DNA of 15,256 bases from Flavobacteriaceae bacterium. GTDB lineage: Bacteria > Bacteroidota > Bacteroidia > Flavobacteriales > Flavobacteriaceae. Each line of letters starts with the position of its first letter. Positions within the stretch are counted from its first letter, which is position 1. The DNA is taken from contig JAQWON010000016.1 in assembly GCA_029245825.1 (NCBI GenBank), positions 1 through 15,256 of the forward strand, in the 5' to 3' direction. A program made the position numbers and the translations under genes. Positions 8,891 through 15,256 of this stretch are shown here, in pieces. Under the pieces are notes generated by a model that saw only the letters and a program-made list of their open reading frames with translations, made no database searches and was not told where the DNA came from.

Positions 8891-8892
8891 GA

Positions 8893-9013
8893 AAAAAGAT
8901 GTTGAATCAAAAGATGATGCCGGTAATCCTTCCTTGTTAAATAATGTCCCAACAATCCAATTTTTCCAACCATACCTAACTTGCTTTGGATTAGTTACTT
9001 TATTAGATGAAAC
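8893..9013 (-). pseudogene. remnant: C-terminal tail of a sialate O-acetylesterase (SASA)-type protein
   Basis: Read on the minus strand, this stretch encodes VSSNKVTNPKQVRYGWKNW followed by IVGTLFNKEGLPASSF. From memory of the family this closely resembles the conserved end of SASA-domain carbohydrate esterases, where a beta-strand (VSSxxVKNPxAVRYGW), the NKEGLPASPF segment and a few terminal residues close the protein. About 40 codons remain of an enzyme normally of 450-650 residues. The resemblance begins right at the stop codon of the upstream esterase and in another frame. The frame runs on to a stop at 8864, inside the antisense of the transporter gene. A 60-residue frame with an ATG at 9046 covers it, but that start lies in the esterase gene and is unlikely to be used. 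I read it as debris from a deletion of a second esterase in this cluster. Confidence 0.6.
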
Positions 9014-9015
9014 TA

Positions 9016-9942
9016 TTAATTTATTATTTTCCTTTGTATCATCCACTCTTCACAAATTTTAGCCCAACTTTTAACAGATCCTTTATCATTGCCAAGGCCG
9101 TAACCATGACCTCCATCTTCCCAAATATGAAGAGCAGCAGGAATATTATACTTACGAAGTGCTAAATAATACTGAATACTATTTTCTGGAAGGACACCTT
9201 CATCATCATCTGAATGAATCAAAATTGCTGGAGGAGTATCTTCCCTAACTTGCAAATCATTAGAATAATAATCCAAATATTCTTGAGAGGGTATTTTACC
9301 CAATAAATTTTCTCTTGATCCATTGTGAGTGTATGGTCTATTCATTGTAATGACGGGGTAGACTAAAATGCTAAAATCTGGCCTGCTACTTGTTTGCTCA
9401 ATTTCCAAATCTGAGAGATCCAAACCATTATCATGATGAGTAGACAAAGTCGAAGCAAGATGACCTCCAGCAGAAAATCCTAATACTCCTATTTTTCCTG
9501 GATCTAAATCCCACTTTTTAGAATTTTTTCTGATAACCCTCATTGCTCTTTGCGCATCCATAAGAGCAACCTTACTTCTGCAATCTTTGGATTCCCAATG
9601 TGGAAGTCTATGCTTCAGAACAAATGCGGACACTCCAATCTTGTTTAACCATTTAGCAACGTCCACGCCTTCTTTGTCAAACCACAATCCCCAGTATCCT
9701 CCACCAGGAATTACAAGTACGGCAACATTGTTTTCTTTACTCTTTTTTTTACCAGAAGGATAATACCATATTTCTGGATCACTTACTTTTTTAAATATCC
9801 TACCAGATGAGTCATAATCTAACTCAGTCTCTAAATCACTTTTGCAAGGAATGCCTTCAGGATATAAAAAAAAATTTTCATTTTGAGCTAAAATTAATTT
9901 AACGCAAAAAATCATTATGATTGAAATTGATAATCTTTTCAT
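9016..9942 (-). CDS. secreted alpha/beta-hydrolase esterase (BD-FAE / acetylxylan-esterase-like)
   Basis: This is a 308-residue esterase predicted to be exported by an N-terminal signal peptide (MKRLSISIIMIFCVKLILAQ, cleavage near residue 19-20), probably acting in the periplasm. The mature part shows an oxyanion-hole motif VLVIPGGGYWGL (75-86), the nucleophile elbow LGFSAGGH with Ser157, an acid in HSDDDEGV (Asp245-247), and the catalytic histidine in GGHGYG (His279). This layout matches the BD-FAE/xylanase-associated esterases that remove acetyl or feruloyl groups from plant or algal polysaccharides and sugars. The exact ester is not readable from sequence. The ATG follows the galM stop codon with no gap (TAAATG), so the two are co-transcribed and probably coupled. 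A SASA-type remnant follows at the 3' end. It converges with the iol operon. Confidence 0.85.
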   Translation of the reverse strand: MKRLSISIIMIFCVKLILAQNENFFLYPEGIPCKSDLETELDYDSSGRIFKKVSDPEIWYYPSGKKKSKENNVAVLVIPGGGYWGLWFDKEGVDVAKWLNKIGVSAFVLKHRLPHWESKDCRSKVALMDAQRAMRVIRKNSKKWDLDPGKIGVLGFSAGGHLASTLSTHHDNGLDLSDLEIEQTSSRPDFSILVYPVITMNRPYTHNGSRENLLGKIPSQEYLDYYSNDLQVREDTPPAILIHSDDDEGVLPENSIQYYLALRKYNIPAALHIWEDGGHGYGLGNDKGSVKSWAKICEEWMIQRKIIN

Positions 9943-10995
9943 TTAATATTTTTTAGTTGAAAATTTATACCATGTCTGTGTTTCATATTTTTTATCAGGA
10001 TCAAGTATGACATTTGGAAAACTAGGCTGGTTAGGAGAATCTGGGAAATGTTGTGTTTCAAGACAAAACCCCGATCTTTTTTCATACTTCTTTAATTCCT
10101 TTGATTTTAATGATCCCTCAAGGAAATTACCAGTATAAAATTGAACTCCAGGTTGGTCAGAATAGACTTCCATATTAATTCCTGTGGCAAGATTGTTAAC
10201 CTCAGCAATTTTTCTAATCCCTTCACCATAATCATTTAAAACCCAGCAATGATCATATCCTTTCCCGTAAATTAACTGATTGTTTTGAATCTCTATTTCC
10301 AAACCAATTTTTTTCATTTCTATGAAATCAAAAGGCGTATTTTTTACATTTCTTATTTCGCCAGTTGGGATCAGATTTTCATCAACCGGAAGATAAGAAT
10401 TCGCATTGATGCTTACAAAATGATCTAAAATATCTCCTGAACTTTCACCTCCTAAATTAAAATATGAATGATTAGTTAAATTAATTATTGTCAAGGTATC
10501 AGTAATTGCCTCATAAAAAAATTTTAATTCATTTTCTTTTGTTAAAATATAAGTAACATCGATTTGAAGATTCCCAGGATAACCCTCTTCCATATCTTTT
10601 GAAAAATACGTGAGTTTGATTCCTGGATCTCCATTATTATTTAACTCCTTTACAGACCATGAAACTTTATCAAAACCAATTAGCCCTCCATGAAGAGAAT
10701 TTTTTCCATTATTTATTGCTAATTGGTAATCAATTCCGTTTAAACTAAATTTCCCATTAGCAATTCTATTTCCATACCTGCCAATTATTGCTCCAAAATA
10801 TGGATGTTCGCCAATGTATTGATCTAAAGTATTGAAGCCTAAAACAACATCAGTATCCTTTCCTTTAGAATTAGGGGCATTTATATTCGTAATAATACCT
10901 CCATAGCTTATAATTTCAACAGACATATAACCATTAGTTAATTTGTATTTATATACTTCATTACCATTAGGCAAAGAACCAAAATAACTTTTCAT
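9943..10995 (-). CDS. galM: aldose 1-epimerase (mutarotase)
   Basis: GalM interconverts alpha and beta anomers of aldoses such as galactose or glucose. The 350-residue protein has the family's beta-sandwich signature blocks: GAIIGRYGNRIANGKF (68-83), NSLHGG with His102, TNHSYFNLGG with the catalytic acid His176, GYDHCW with Asp248, and LETQHFPDSPNQPSFP with the catalytic base Glu313. It starts directly in domain sequence without a signal peptide, so it should be cytosolic. Many Bacteroidota GalM proteins are instead lipoproteins or periplasmic. It is the middle gene of a minus-strand cluster, 17 nt after the YdhR-like lipoprotein gene and touching the esterase gene. The context suggests it prepares a sugar freed by the esterase cluster for catabolism; the sugar cannot be named. 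Confidence 0.93.
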   Translation of the reverse strand: MKSYFGSLPNGNEVYKYKLTNGYMSVEIISYGGIITNINAPNSKGKDTDVVLGFNTLDQYIGEHPYFGAIIGRYGNRIANGKFSLNGIDYQLAINNGKNSLHGGLIGFDKVSWSVKELNNNGDPGIKLTYFSKDMEEGYPGNLQIDVTYILTKENELKFFYEAITDTLTIINLTNHSYFNLGGESSGDILDHFVSINANSYLPVDENLIPTGEIRNVKNTPFDFIEMKKIGLEIEIQNNQLIYGKGYDHCWVLNDYGEGIRKIAEVNNLATGINMEVYSDQPGVQFYTGNFLEGSLKSKELKKYEKRSGFCLETQHFPDSPNQPSFPNVILDPDKKYETQTWYKFSTKKY

Positions 10996-11012
10996 TATAC
11001 TTTTAAAAAAAC

Positions 11013-11426
11013 TTATAACATTGGGACCCCATTTGAAATGACTGAAAGAGGAGCTATACCATACGTGTCTGTTTTAAAATTAACTAGATTTGGATGAGCT
11101 ACAATACCTTTCCAAAGTTCAGAATCTAAATAAGCGTCTAAAGAAGAAGGGCTTGTGAAATAATAAACCCCTCCAAAAACACCTTTATCTACATTGCCAA
11201 TAAACGTTTTTCCAATCAAACCATCTATCTTACCGGGAGCAAAATTAACAACAACATCAGAGCCTAATTTTGCATGATCCTCTAATGTCATTTCATTTAA
11301 CTCATAGTTTACGACAAGTACACTAGTTTCTTTAGGATTTTCTTGACTTTTTTCTGAAGCTTTTTTTACAGGTTGACTGCACCCAAAAAGGATTAAAATT
11401 GAGAAAACAAAAGTTATATTTTTCAT
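11013..11426 (-). CDS. lipoprotein with YdhR/ABM-like dimeric alpha-beta barrel domain
   Basis: The 137-residue product begins with a lipoprotein signal (MKNITFVFSILILFGC) whose lipobox cysteine is Cys16. A charged linker of about 18 residues follows (to about 34), then one compact domain of about 90 residues (36-128). The domain pattern, with a strand VLVVNYELN, a helix, a GLIGKTFIGN strand, then GGVYYFTSPSSLDAYLDS and a closing strand, resembles the putative monooxygenases of the YdhR family, a ferredoxin-like dimeric barrel. Such proteins are usually cytosolic and poorly characterised, so a membrane-tethered form is unusual. No cofactor residues are evident, as is normal for the fold. It is the first gene of the minus-strand cluster, 17 nt before galM, and is divergent from the DUF6090-like gene. 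Its function is unknown. Confidence 0.7.
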   Translation of the reverse strand: MKNITFVFSILILFGCSQPVKKASEKSQENPKETSVLVVNYELNEMTLEDHAKLGSDVVVNFAPGKIDGLIGKTFIGNVDKGVFGGVYYFTSPSSLDAYLDSELWKGIVAHPNLVNFKTDTYGIAPLSVISNGVPML

Positions 11427-11540
11427 AATTAAACAAATTTTAAGATTTTAATATTATTAAAAATACAATTATTTTTGAATCTATGAATTCAAAAAAAGAT
11501 TCTGAATTTCTTGATATTTTTTTAGTATTTTGTCAGCTTT
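11427..11540. promoter_or_regulatory. divergent intergenic region
   Basis: This 114-bp AT-rich gap separates two divergent genes, so it should hold promoters for both the lipoprotein-galM-esterase cluster (minus) and the DUF6090-like gene (plus). On the plus strand TATTTTTG at 11470-11477 fits the Bacteroidota -7 consensus TAnnTTTG and lies 63 nt before the ATG, but no TTG -33 box sits at the right distance. A 6-bp inverted repeat GAATCT/AGATTC is present around 11477-11502. No comparable element was found for the minus-strand gene. Confidence 0.3.
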
Positions 11541-12248
11541 ATGAGATCTTCATTTAAATATATTGTTGAGGGATTTGTGATATTCGGGAGTATATTTTTC
11601 TCATTTTATATTGAAGATTTAAGAAAAGAAAATGAAGACTTTATCACAAAAAATGAACTTGTAAGTGACTTAATACTTACGCTAGAGGACGATTTAGATC
11701 AATTAAAAAACTTACAAGAAATCCTCTTAGAGAGCGAAAGACTTATACTTGAAGTTCTTAATGACATTGACAATTTGCATACACAATTAACTGACATTGA
11801 TGCAATAAATAAAATATTAGCAATTGAAGTTGGGTTTTCATTTTTCCCAAAAGATGGAATTTTTAATCAACTAATTACAACAGGTAGTTTTGAGTTGATT
11901 AAAAACAATCAGTTAAAAACAAAACTTTTAGAAATGTATAACCATCAAAAAGATAGGAATTATGCTACTTCCCAAGAGATTGACAGATTCAATATTGATT
12001 TCAGAGGAGACATTGTTAAAAAATTTAGAATAAGATTTAGCTATAATTCATTTGACGGAAAATTTTATGGATCTCGTAGCCTAACAAATTTTAAGTTTGA
12101 TAAAAATTATTATTTGTCAAACTCTTTTTATGGTCTAATATCACAAGGGCAACTTTATGTTAACATGTATATGAGACAGCTTAAAGATATTGAAGAGAAC
12201 TACAAAGCTTCTTATGCCCTTGCAAAAGAGGAAATAAGAGATAAATAA
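11541..12248 (+). CDS. DUF6090-like membrane-anchored hypothetical protein
   Basis: The 235-residue protein has one N-terminal hydrophobic helix (about residues 8-25, IVEGFVIFGSIFFSFYIEDL) followed by a long acidic and lysine-rich helical region likely to form coiled coils (about 26-80). A further segment FNQLITTGSFELIKNNQLKTKLLEMYN starts near residue 107. A short helix before a long soluble domain, with this xxLIxxGxxxLIKNxxLxxxL block, matches the Bacteroidota-specific DUF6090 family, whose function is unknown. Members typically begin with a YAIGEILLVVIGI-type helix; the one here is divergent, so this may be an outlying member. An in-frame stop at 11523-11525 limits the start, and the ATG at 11541 is the first available. 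It stands alone, convergent with katG and divergent from the lipoprotein gene. Confidence 0.6.
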   Translation: MRSSFKYIVEGFVIFGSIFFSFYIEDLRKENEDFITKNELVSDLILTLEDDLDQLKNLQEILLESERLILEVLNDIDNLHTQLTDIDAINKILAIEVGFSFFPKDGIFNQLITTGSFELIKNNQLKTKLLEMYNHQKDRNYATSQEIDRFNIDFRGDIVKKFRIRFSYNSFDGKFYGSRSLTNFKFDKNYYLSNSFYGLISQGQLYVNMYMRQLKDIEENYKASYALAKEEIRDK

Positions 12249-12293
12249 TTTTTTTAAGACTAAATAACTCTTCTACTTATTTGTAATAATGAA

Positions 12294-14423
12294 TTATTTA
12301 TTTCTCAGATCAAATCGATCAGCATCCATTACCTTGTTCCAAGCTGAAATAAAATCCTTTATAAATTTTTCATTGTTGTCATCTTGAGCATAAACCTCAG
12401 CAATAGCTCTTAATTCAGAATTAGAACCAAAAACTAAATCTGTTCTGGATGCTGTTCGAACTTTCTTTCCCGATTTTCTTTCATTAGCTTCATAACTATT
12501 ATATCCCTTCGCAATCCAAGAAACATCCATAGATAAAAGAACCTTAAACCAACTATTATCCAGTTTACCATCTGTCCAAACCCCTTTACCTGAAACAGAA
12601 ACACCCATTGCGCGCATTCCTCCTACTAATACAGTGAATTCGACAGGGTTTAATCCTAATAATTGTGCTTTATCAAGTAGAATTTCTTCTGGACTAACAG
12701 CAAATTCTTTTTCAGAATAATTTCTAAAACCACATGCTCTTGGTTTTAAAAGATTGAATGAATCAACATCAGTAAATTCCTGTGTAGCGTCTCCTCTTCC
12801 AGTTGAAGTAGGAACTTCAATCCCACATGCCATTTCAATTCCAACTGCCCCTCCTAAAACAATTATATCTGCAACACTAACTTTATATTCTTCAGCTATG
12901 TTTTCATATATTTTCAATATTCTCTTTAACTGGTCAGGTTGGTTAACTTCCCATTCTTTTTGAGGATTAAATCTTATTCGAGCTCCATTTGCACCTCCCC
13001 GATTATCAGAAGCCCTAAATGTACTAGCACTAGCCCAAGCAGTTTCAACCATTTCATTAATACTTATATCTGATTTAGATATGGTTGAACGAATTTTTAT
13101 TTCTTTATCTTTTGGGATAATCTCTCCCTTAGGAGTAGGATCTTGCCATATATATTCAACATCTTTAAAATCTCCAGCTACATAGTTAGTTCTTGGGCCC
13201 ATATCACGATGCAATAATTTAAACCATGCTTTAGCAAATGCTTCTTCAAAATCTTTAGGATTTTCTTTAAATCTCTCACAGATATTTCTGTATATTGGAT
13301 CCTTCTTCATCGACATGTCAGCTGTTGTCATCATTGGTAATACTTTTTCATCACTTCCATCTACCTGAGGAACCATATCTTCCTCAGCGCAATCAATTGG
13401 ATGCCACTGCCATGCTCCAGCAGGACTATTTTTACACTCCCATTCATATTTTAATAAAAGATTTAAATATCCCATGTCCCACTTTACAGGGTTTGTTGTC
13501 CAAGGACCCTCAAGACCACTAGTAATTGTATGAACTCCCTTGCCATTTTCATAACTACTTTTCCATCCTAAACCCATCTCCTCTATAGGGGATCCCTCAG
13601 GTTCAGGTCCAACTAAATTGGAATCACCAGCACCATGAGCCTTACCAAAAGTATGACCACCCGCTACTAATGCAACCGTTTCTTCATCGTTCATTGCCAT
13701 TCGTTTAAAAGTCTCTCTTACATCTTGTGCTGAAAGTTCTGGATTAGGATCTCCATTTGGACCTTCAGGATTAACATATATAAGTCCCATTTGTACAGCA
13801 GAAAGAGGGTTTTCAAGAGACTGACGTGTATCTCCATAACGATTATCACCTAACCATTCATCTTCAGCTCCCCAATAAATATCCTTTTCTGGGTGCCAAA
13901 TATCTTCTCTACCAAGAACAGTTCCATGATTAGGGCCTCCCATATCCTCAATAGCAACATTTCCAGCTAAAACTAGAAGATCAGCCCATGACAATTGATT
14001 TCCATATTTTTCTTTAATTGGCCAAAGCAAACGTCTGGCTTTATCTAAATTTCCATTATCAGGCCAAGAATTTAGGGGTGCAAAACGTTGAGCTCCTGTA
14101 GCAGCTCCTCCTCTTCCATCTCCGTTACGATATGTCCCAGCAGCGTGCCACGTCATCCGAATAAAAAAGGGCCCATAGTGTCCGTAATCCGCTGGCCACC
14201 AGTCTTGGCTATTTTTCATCATTTGACTTAAATCTTTTTTCACAGCAATTAAATCAAGCTTTTTTACATCCTCTTTATAATTATGTCCAGCTAGAGGATT
14301 ACTTTTTTTGTCATGCTGACGAAGTATATCTATGTTTAGATGGTTTGGCCACCAATCTTTGTTCTGAGTTCCAATATTAGGCTTAGTAGTTGAGCCATGA
14401 AATGGGCATTTACCTTTCTCCAT
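12294..14423 (-). CDS. katG: bifunctional catalase-peroxidase KatG
   Basis: KatG is a haem enzyme that both dismutates hydrogen peroxide and acts as a broad peroxidase, protecting the cytoplasm from peroxide. The 709 residues include the active N-terminal and the degenerate C-terminal peroxidase domain. The distal site is RMTWHAAGTYR (Arg89, Trp92, His93) and the proximal haem ligand is in VAGGHTFGKAHG (His257). The Trp92-Tyr216-Met242 residues of the catalase cross-link are all present (Tyr216 in IYVNPEGPNG, Met242 in KRMAMND), and the mobile arginine of the LHRDMGP motif is kept (Arg406), so full catalase activity is expected. The length is slightly shorter than in E. coli or Mycobacterium, mostly at the N-terminus. 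The start is the ATG at 14421-14423 without a Shine-Dalgarno. It is expressed alone, downstream of the MFS gene. Confidence 0.97.
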   Translation of the reverse strand: MEKGKCPFHGSTTKPNIGTQNKDWWPNHLNIDILRQHDKKSNPLAGHNYKEDVKKLDLIAVKKDLSQMMKNSQDWWPADYGHYGPFFIRMTWHAAGTYRNGDGRGGAATGAQRFAPLNSWPDNGNLDKARRLLWPIKEKYGNQLSWADLLVLAGNVAIEDMGGPNHGTVLGREDIWHPEKDIYWGAEDEWLGDNRYGDTRQSLENPLSAVQMGLIYVNPEGPNGDPNPELSAQDVRETFKRMAMNDEETVALVAGGHTFGKAHGAGDSNLVGPEPEGSPIEEMGLGWKSSYENGKGVHTITSGLEGPWTTNPVKWDMGYLNLLLKYEWECKNSPAGAWQWHPIDCAEEDMVPQVDGSDEKVLPMMTTADMSMKKDPIYRNICERFKENPKDFEEAFAKAWFKLLHRDMGPRTNYVAGDFKDVEYIWQDPTPKGEIIPKDKEIKIRSTISKSDISINEMVETAWASASTFRASDNRGGANGARIRFNPQKEWEVNQPDQLKRILKIYENIAEEYKVSVADIIVLGGAVGIEMACGIEVPTSTGRGDATQEFTDVDSFNLLKPRACGFRNYSEKEFAVSPEEILLDKAQLLGLNPVEFTVLVGGMRAMGVSVSGKGVWTDGKLDNSWFKVLLSMDVSWIAKGYNSYEANERKSGKKVRTASRTDLVFGSNSELRAIAEVYAQDDNNEKFIKDFISAWNKVMDADRFDLRNK

Positions 14424-14551
14424 ATTGATAGTTTATAATATTTAAAAATTGTATGATAAAAACACTTATAGATTTATAAACACTAAAAATAGAAATTTAC
14501 ATTTATTTTTCATCAAAATTATTAGATGAAAAAAAATAATGAAAATCGCTT
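14424..14551 (-). promoter_or_regulatory. katG upstream region
   Basis: This is the gap between the hairpin and katG, and must hold the katG promoter unless katG is read through from the MFS gene. On the minus strand TAATTTTG (14514-14521) fits the Bacteroidota -7 consensus and implies a leader of about 85-90 nt, but no TTG box is seen upstream at the usual spacing. The inverted repeat TTATA-GATT-TATAA (14466-14479) lies between it and the start. It resembles a Fur/PerR-type box (TTATAATNATTATAA) with one central base missing. Both are weak in such AT-rich DNA. Confidence 0.3.
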
Positions 14552-14575
14552 AAGTTTTATTGGTAAATAAAACTT
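14552..14575 (-). terminator. possible transcription terminator of the MFS gene
   Basis: A perfect 10-bp stem (AAGTTTTATT / AATAAAACTT) with a 4-nt loop begins 27 nt after the MFS stop codon. On the minus strand it is followed by AAGCGATTTTCATTATTTTTTTT, so the T-run starts several bases after the stem. The stem has only two G-C pairs, which makes it weak for a classical intrinsic terminator. Its position between two co-oriented genes of unrelated function supports the call. Confidence 0.45.
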
Positions 14576-14602
14576 TTATCTAATTCTTCAGAATCTTTAT
14601 AC

Positions 14603-15256
14603 CTAATTCTCTGCGTTTTCACTCAATTCAATGGGCTTGTAGCCACCTTTTGATTGGAAGTAAAAAATAAGAAATAAAAAACAGATTAACATAATTACAG
14701 GAAAAATAATAATAGTACTCAAAGCCTTTTGAGTTCCATTAGCCTTAAGTTTTTCAATTAGTCCATTTAAAAGTTTCTTATTGGAAGCTCCATCGATAGC
14801 TTGATTTAATCTAGCGGCGTCAATCTCTTCATAATTAATAATTGAATAAATAGTTTTATTCTTTAACGGAAGATTAATAATGTCATTATTAACTAATGTT
14901 GGTGGCGCAATTTGAGCCAATTCTTGAGAGACTTGAAGCTCATTAATTTGAGAATTTGATTGAAACACCCCAATTATTGGAGCTCCTAGCATACCAACAG
15001 TGAGCATACCAATGCCGCTAACAGCGTTCAAGGTAAGCGCGCCTCCTTTAGGTGTTTGGTCTGCTACCACACCTAAAGTGGTAGGCCAGAAAAAAGTTTT
15101 TCCTAGACCATACAAAGTCGCTGCGAGGAATATAAACCACCCTGTGGCTATCGAGAGCGTATATAGCCCAAATATGGCGAGAACAGAACTTATAGCTAGT
15201 AAGGTTAAAGGTGATATTTTATATAAAATTTTACCAGCATAAAGCCTAAGGACCAG
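14603..15256 (-). CDS. MFS transporter, partial (C-terminal part; 5' end beyond window)
   Basis: The minus-strand frame is open to the right edge without a start, so the N-terminal portion is missing; 217 residues are visible. The first codons read LVLRLYAGKILYKISPLTLL, then a helix about 15-35, a helix-rich stretch ATLYGLGKTFFWPTTLGVVAD, and a helix GIGMLTVGMLGAPIIGVF. About 90 hydrophilic residues follow, then a last helix ALSTIIIFPVIMLICFLFLIFYF and a short charged tail. The loop before the last helix is far longer than usual in MFS proteins and would face the periplasm if twelve helices are present. The FxWPTxLGVVxxxxPKGGAL block is one I associate with a sugar/unknown-substrate MFS group in Bacteroidota and Planctomycetota. 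The substrate cannot be read. A hairpin follows the stop, and katG lies downstream. Confidence 0.75.
   Translation of the reverse strand: MVLRLYAGKILYKISPLTLLAISSVLAIFGLYTLSIATGWFIFLAATLYGLGKTFFWPTTLGVVADQTPKGGALTLNAVSGIGMLTVGMLGAPIIGVFQSNSQINELQVSQELAQIAPPTLVNNDIINLPLKNKTIYSIINYEEIDAARLNQAIDGASNKKLLNGLIEKLKANGTQKALSTIIIFPVIMLICFLFLIFYFQSKGGYKPIELSENAEN

Noticed and set aside
8880..9062. 60-residue plus-strand frame in the gap after the transporter
   Set aside because: It overlaps the transporter end and the antisense of the esterase. The recognisable protein-like sequence in the gap is on the other strand (SASA-type tail).
11483..11557. 24-codon frame starting at an ATG upstream of the DUF6090-like gene and overlapping its start
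   Set aside because: It could be a leader peptide, but there is no ribosome binding site, no repeated regulatory codons and no attenuator hairpin, so it is probably chance.
12262..12298. Short inverted repeats between the DUF6090-like gene and katG (AAATAA/TTATTT and AATAAT/ATTATT)
   Set aside because: Stems are 6 bp and all A-T, and one has only a 2-nt loop; expected by chance in such AT-rich sequence, so not called as a terminator.
13180..13215. Apparent loss of the KatG mobile arginine, because the RY pair seen in Mycobacterium KatG after DMGP is TNY here
   Set aside because: Counting from known Mycobacterium positions shows the mobile arginine is the one in LHRDMGP, which is conserved here as Arg406.

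Overview
The window is an AT-rich stretch of bacterial chromosome that most likely comes from a marine or soil-type Bacteroidota, probably Flavobacteriia. The inference rests on the low GC content, start codons that mostly lack Shine-Dalgarno sequences, a DUF6090-like protein (a family known from Bacteroidota) and a lipoprotein with a short Bacteroidota-style signal. No marker gene fixes the genus.

Region 1 (118-8890, + strand) is a tightly packed myo-inositol catabolic operon in the order iolE-iolB-iolC-iolD-iolA-iolG-transporter. Gaps between genes run from an 11-nt overlap to 27 nt. The SSS-family symporter would import myo-inositol. IolG oxidises it to 2-keto-myo-inositol, IolE dehydrates this, IolD opens the ring, and IolB isomerises the product to 5-dehydro-2-deoxygluconate. 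IolC phosphorylates that, and after an aldolase step IolA converts malonic semialdehyde to acetyl-CoA. The aldolase (IolJ) and any regulator (IolR or similar) are absent from the window. A 17-bp palindrome just upstream of iolE is a candidate operator.

Region 2 (8893-11426, - strand) converges on the inositol operon. In transcription order it holds a lipoprotein with a YdhR-like domain, a cytosolic aldose 1-epimerase (galM), a secreted BD-FAE-type alpha/beta-hydrolase esterase, and what looks like the orphaned C-terminal tail of a sialate O-acetylesterase (SASA) type protein. The tail is squeezed between the esterase stop codon and the transporter stop codon. This suggests a decayed sugar-ester processing cluster.

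Region 3 (11541-15256) holds a + strand DUF6090-like membrane-anchored coiled protein, a - strand bifunctional catalase-peroxidase (katG) with all catalytic and cross-link residues, and the 3' part of an MFS transporter gene that runs off the right edge. An AT-rich hairpin between the MFS gene and katG is a possible terminator. No tRNA, rRNA, CRISPR array or insertion sequence was seen. No stretch longer than 300 bases lacks a gene. I found no clearly undescribed system; the gene remnant and the lipoprotein YdhR-like protein are the least ordinary items.
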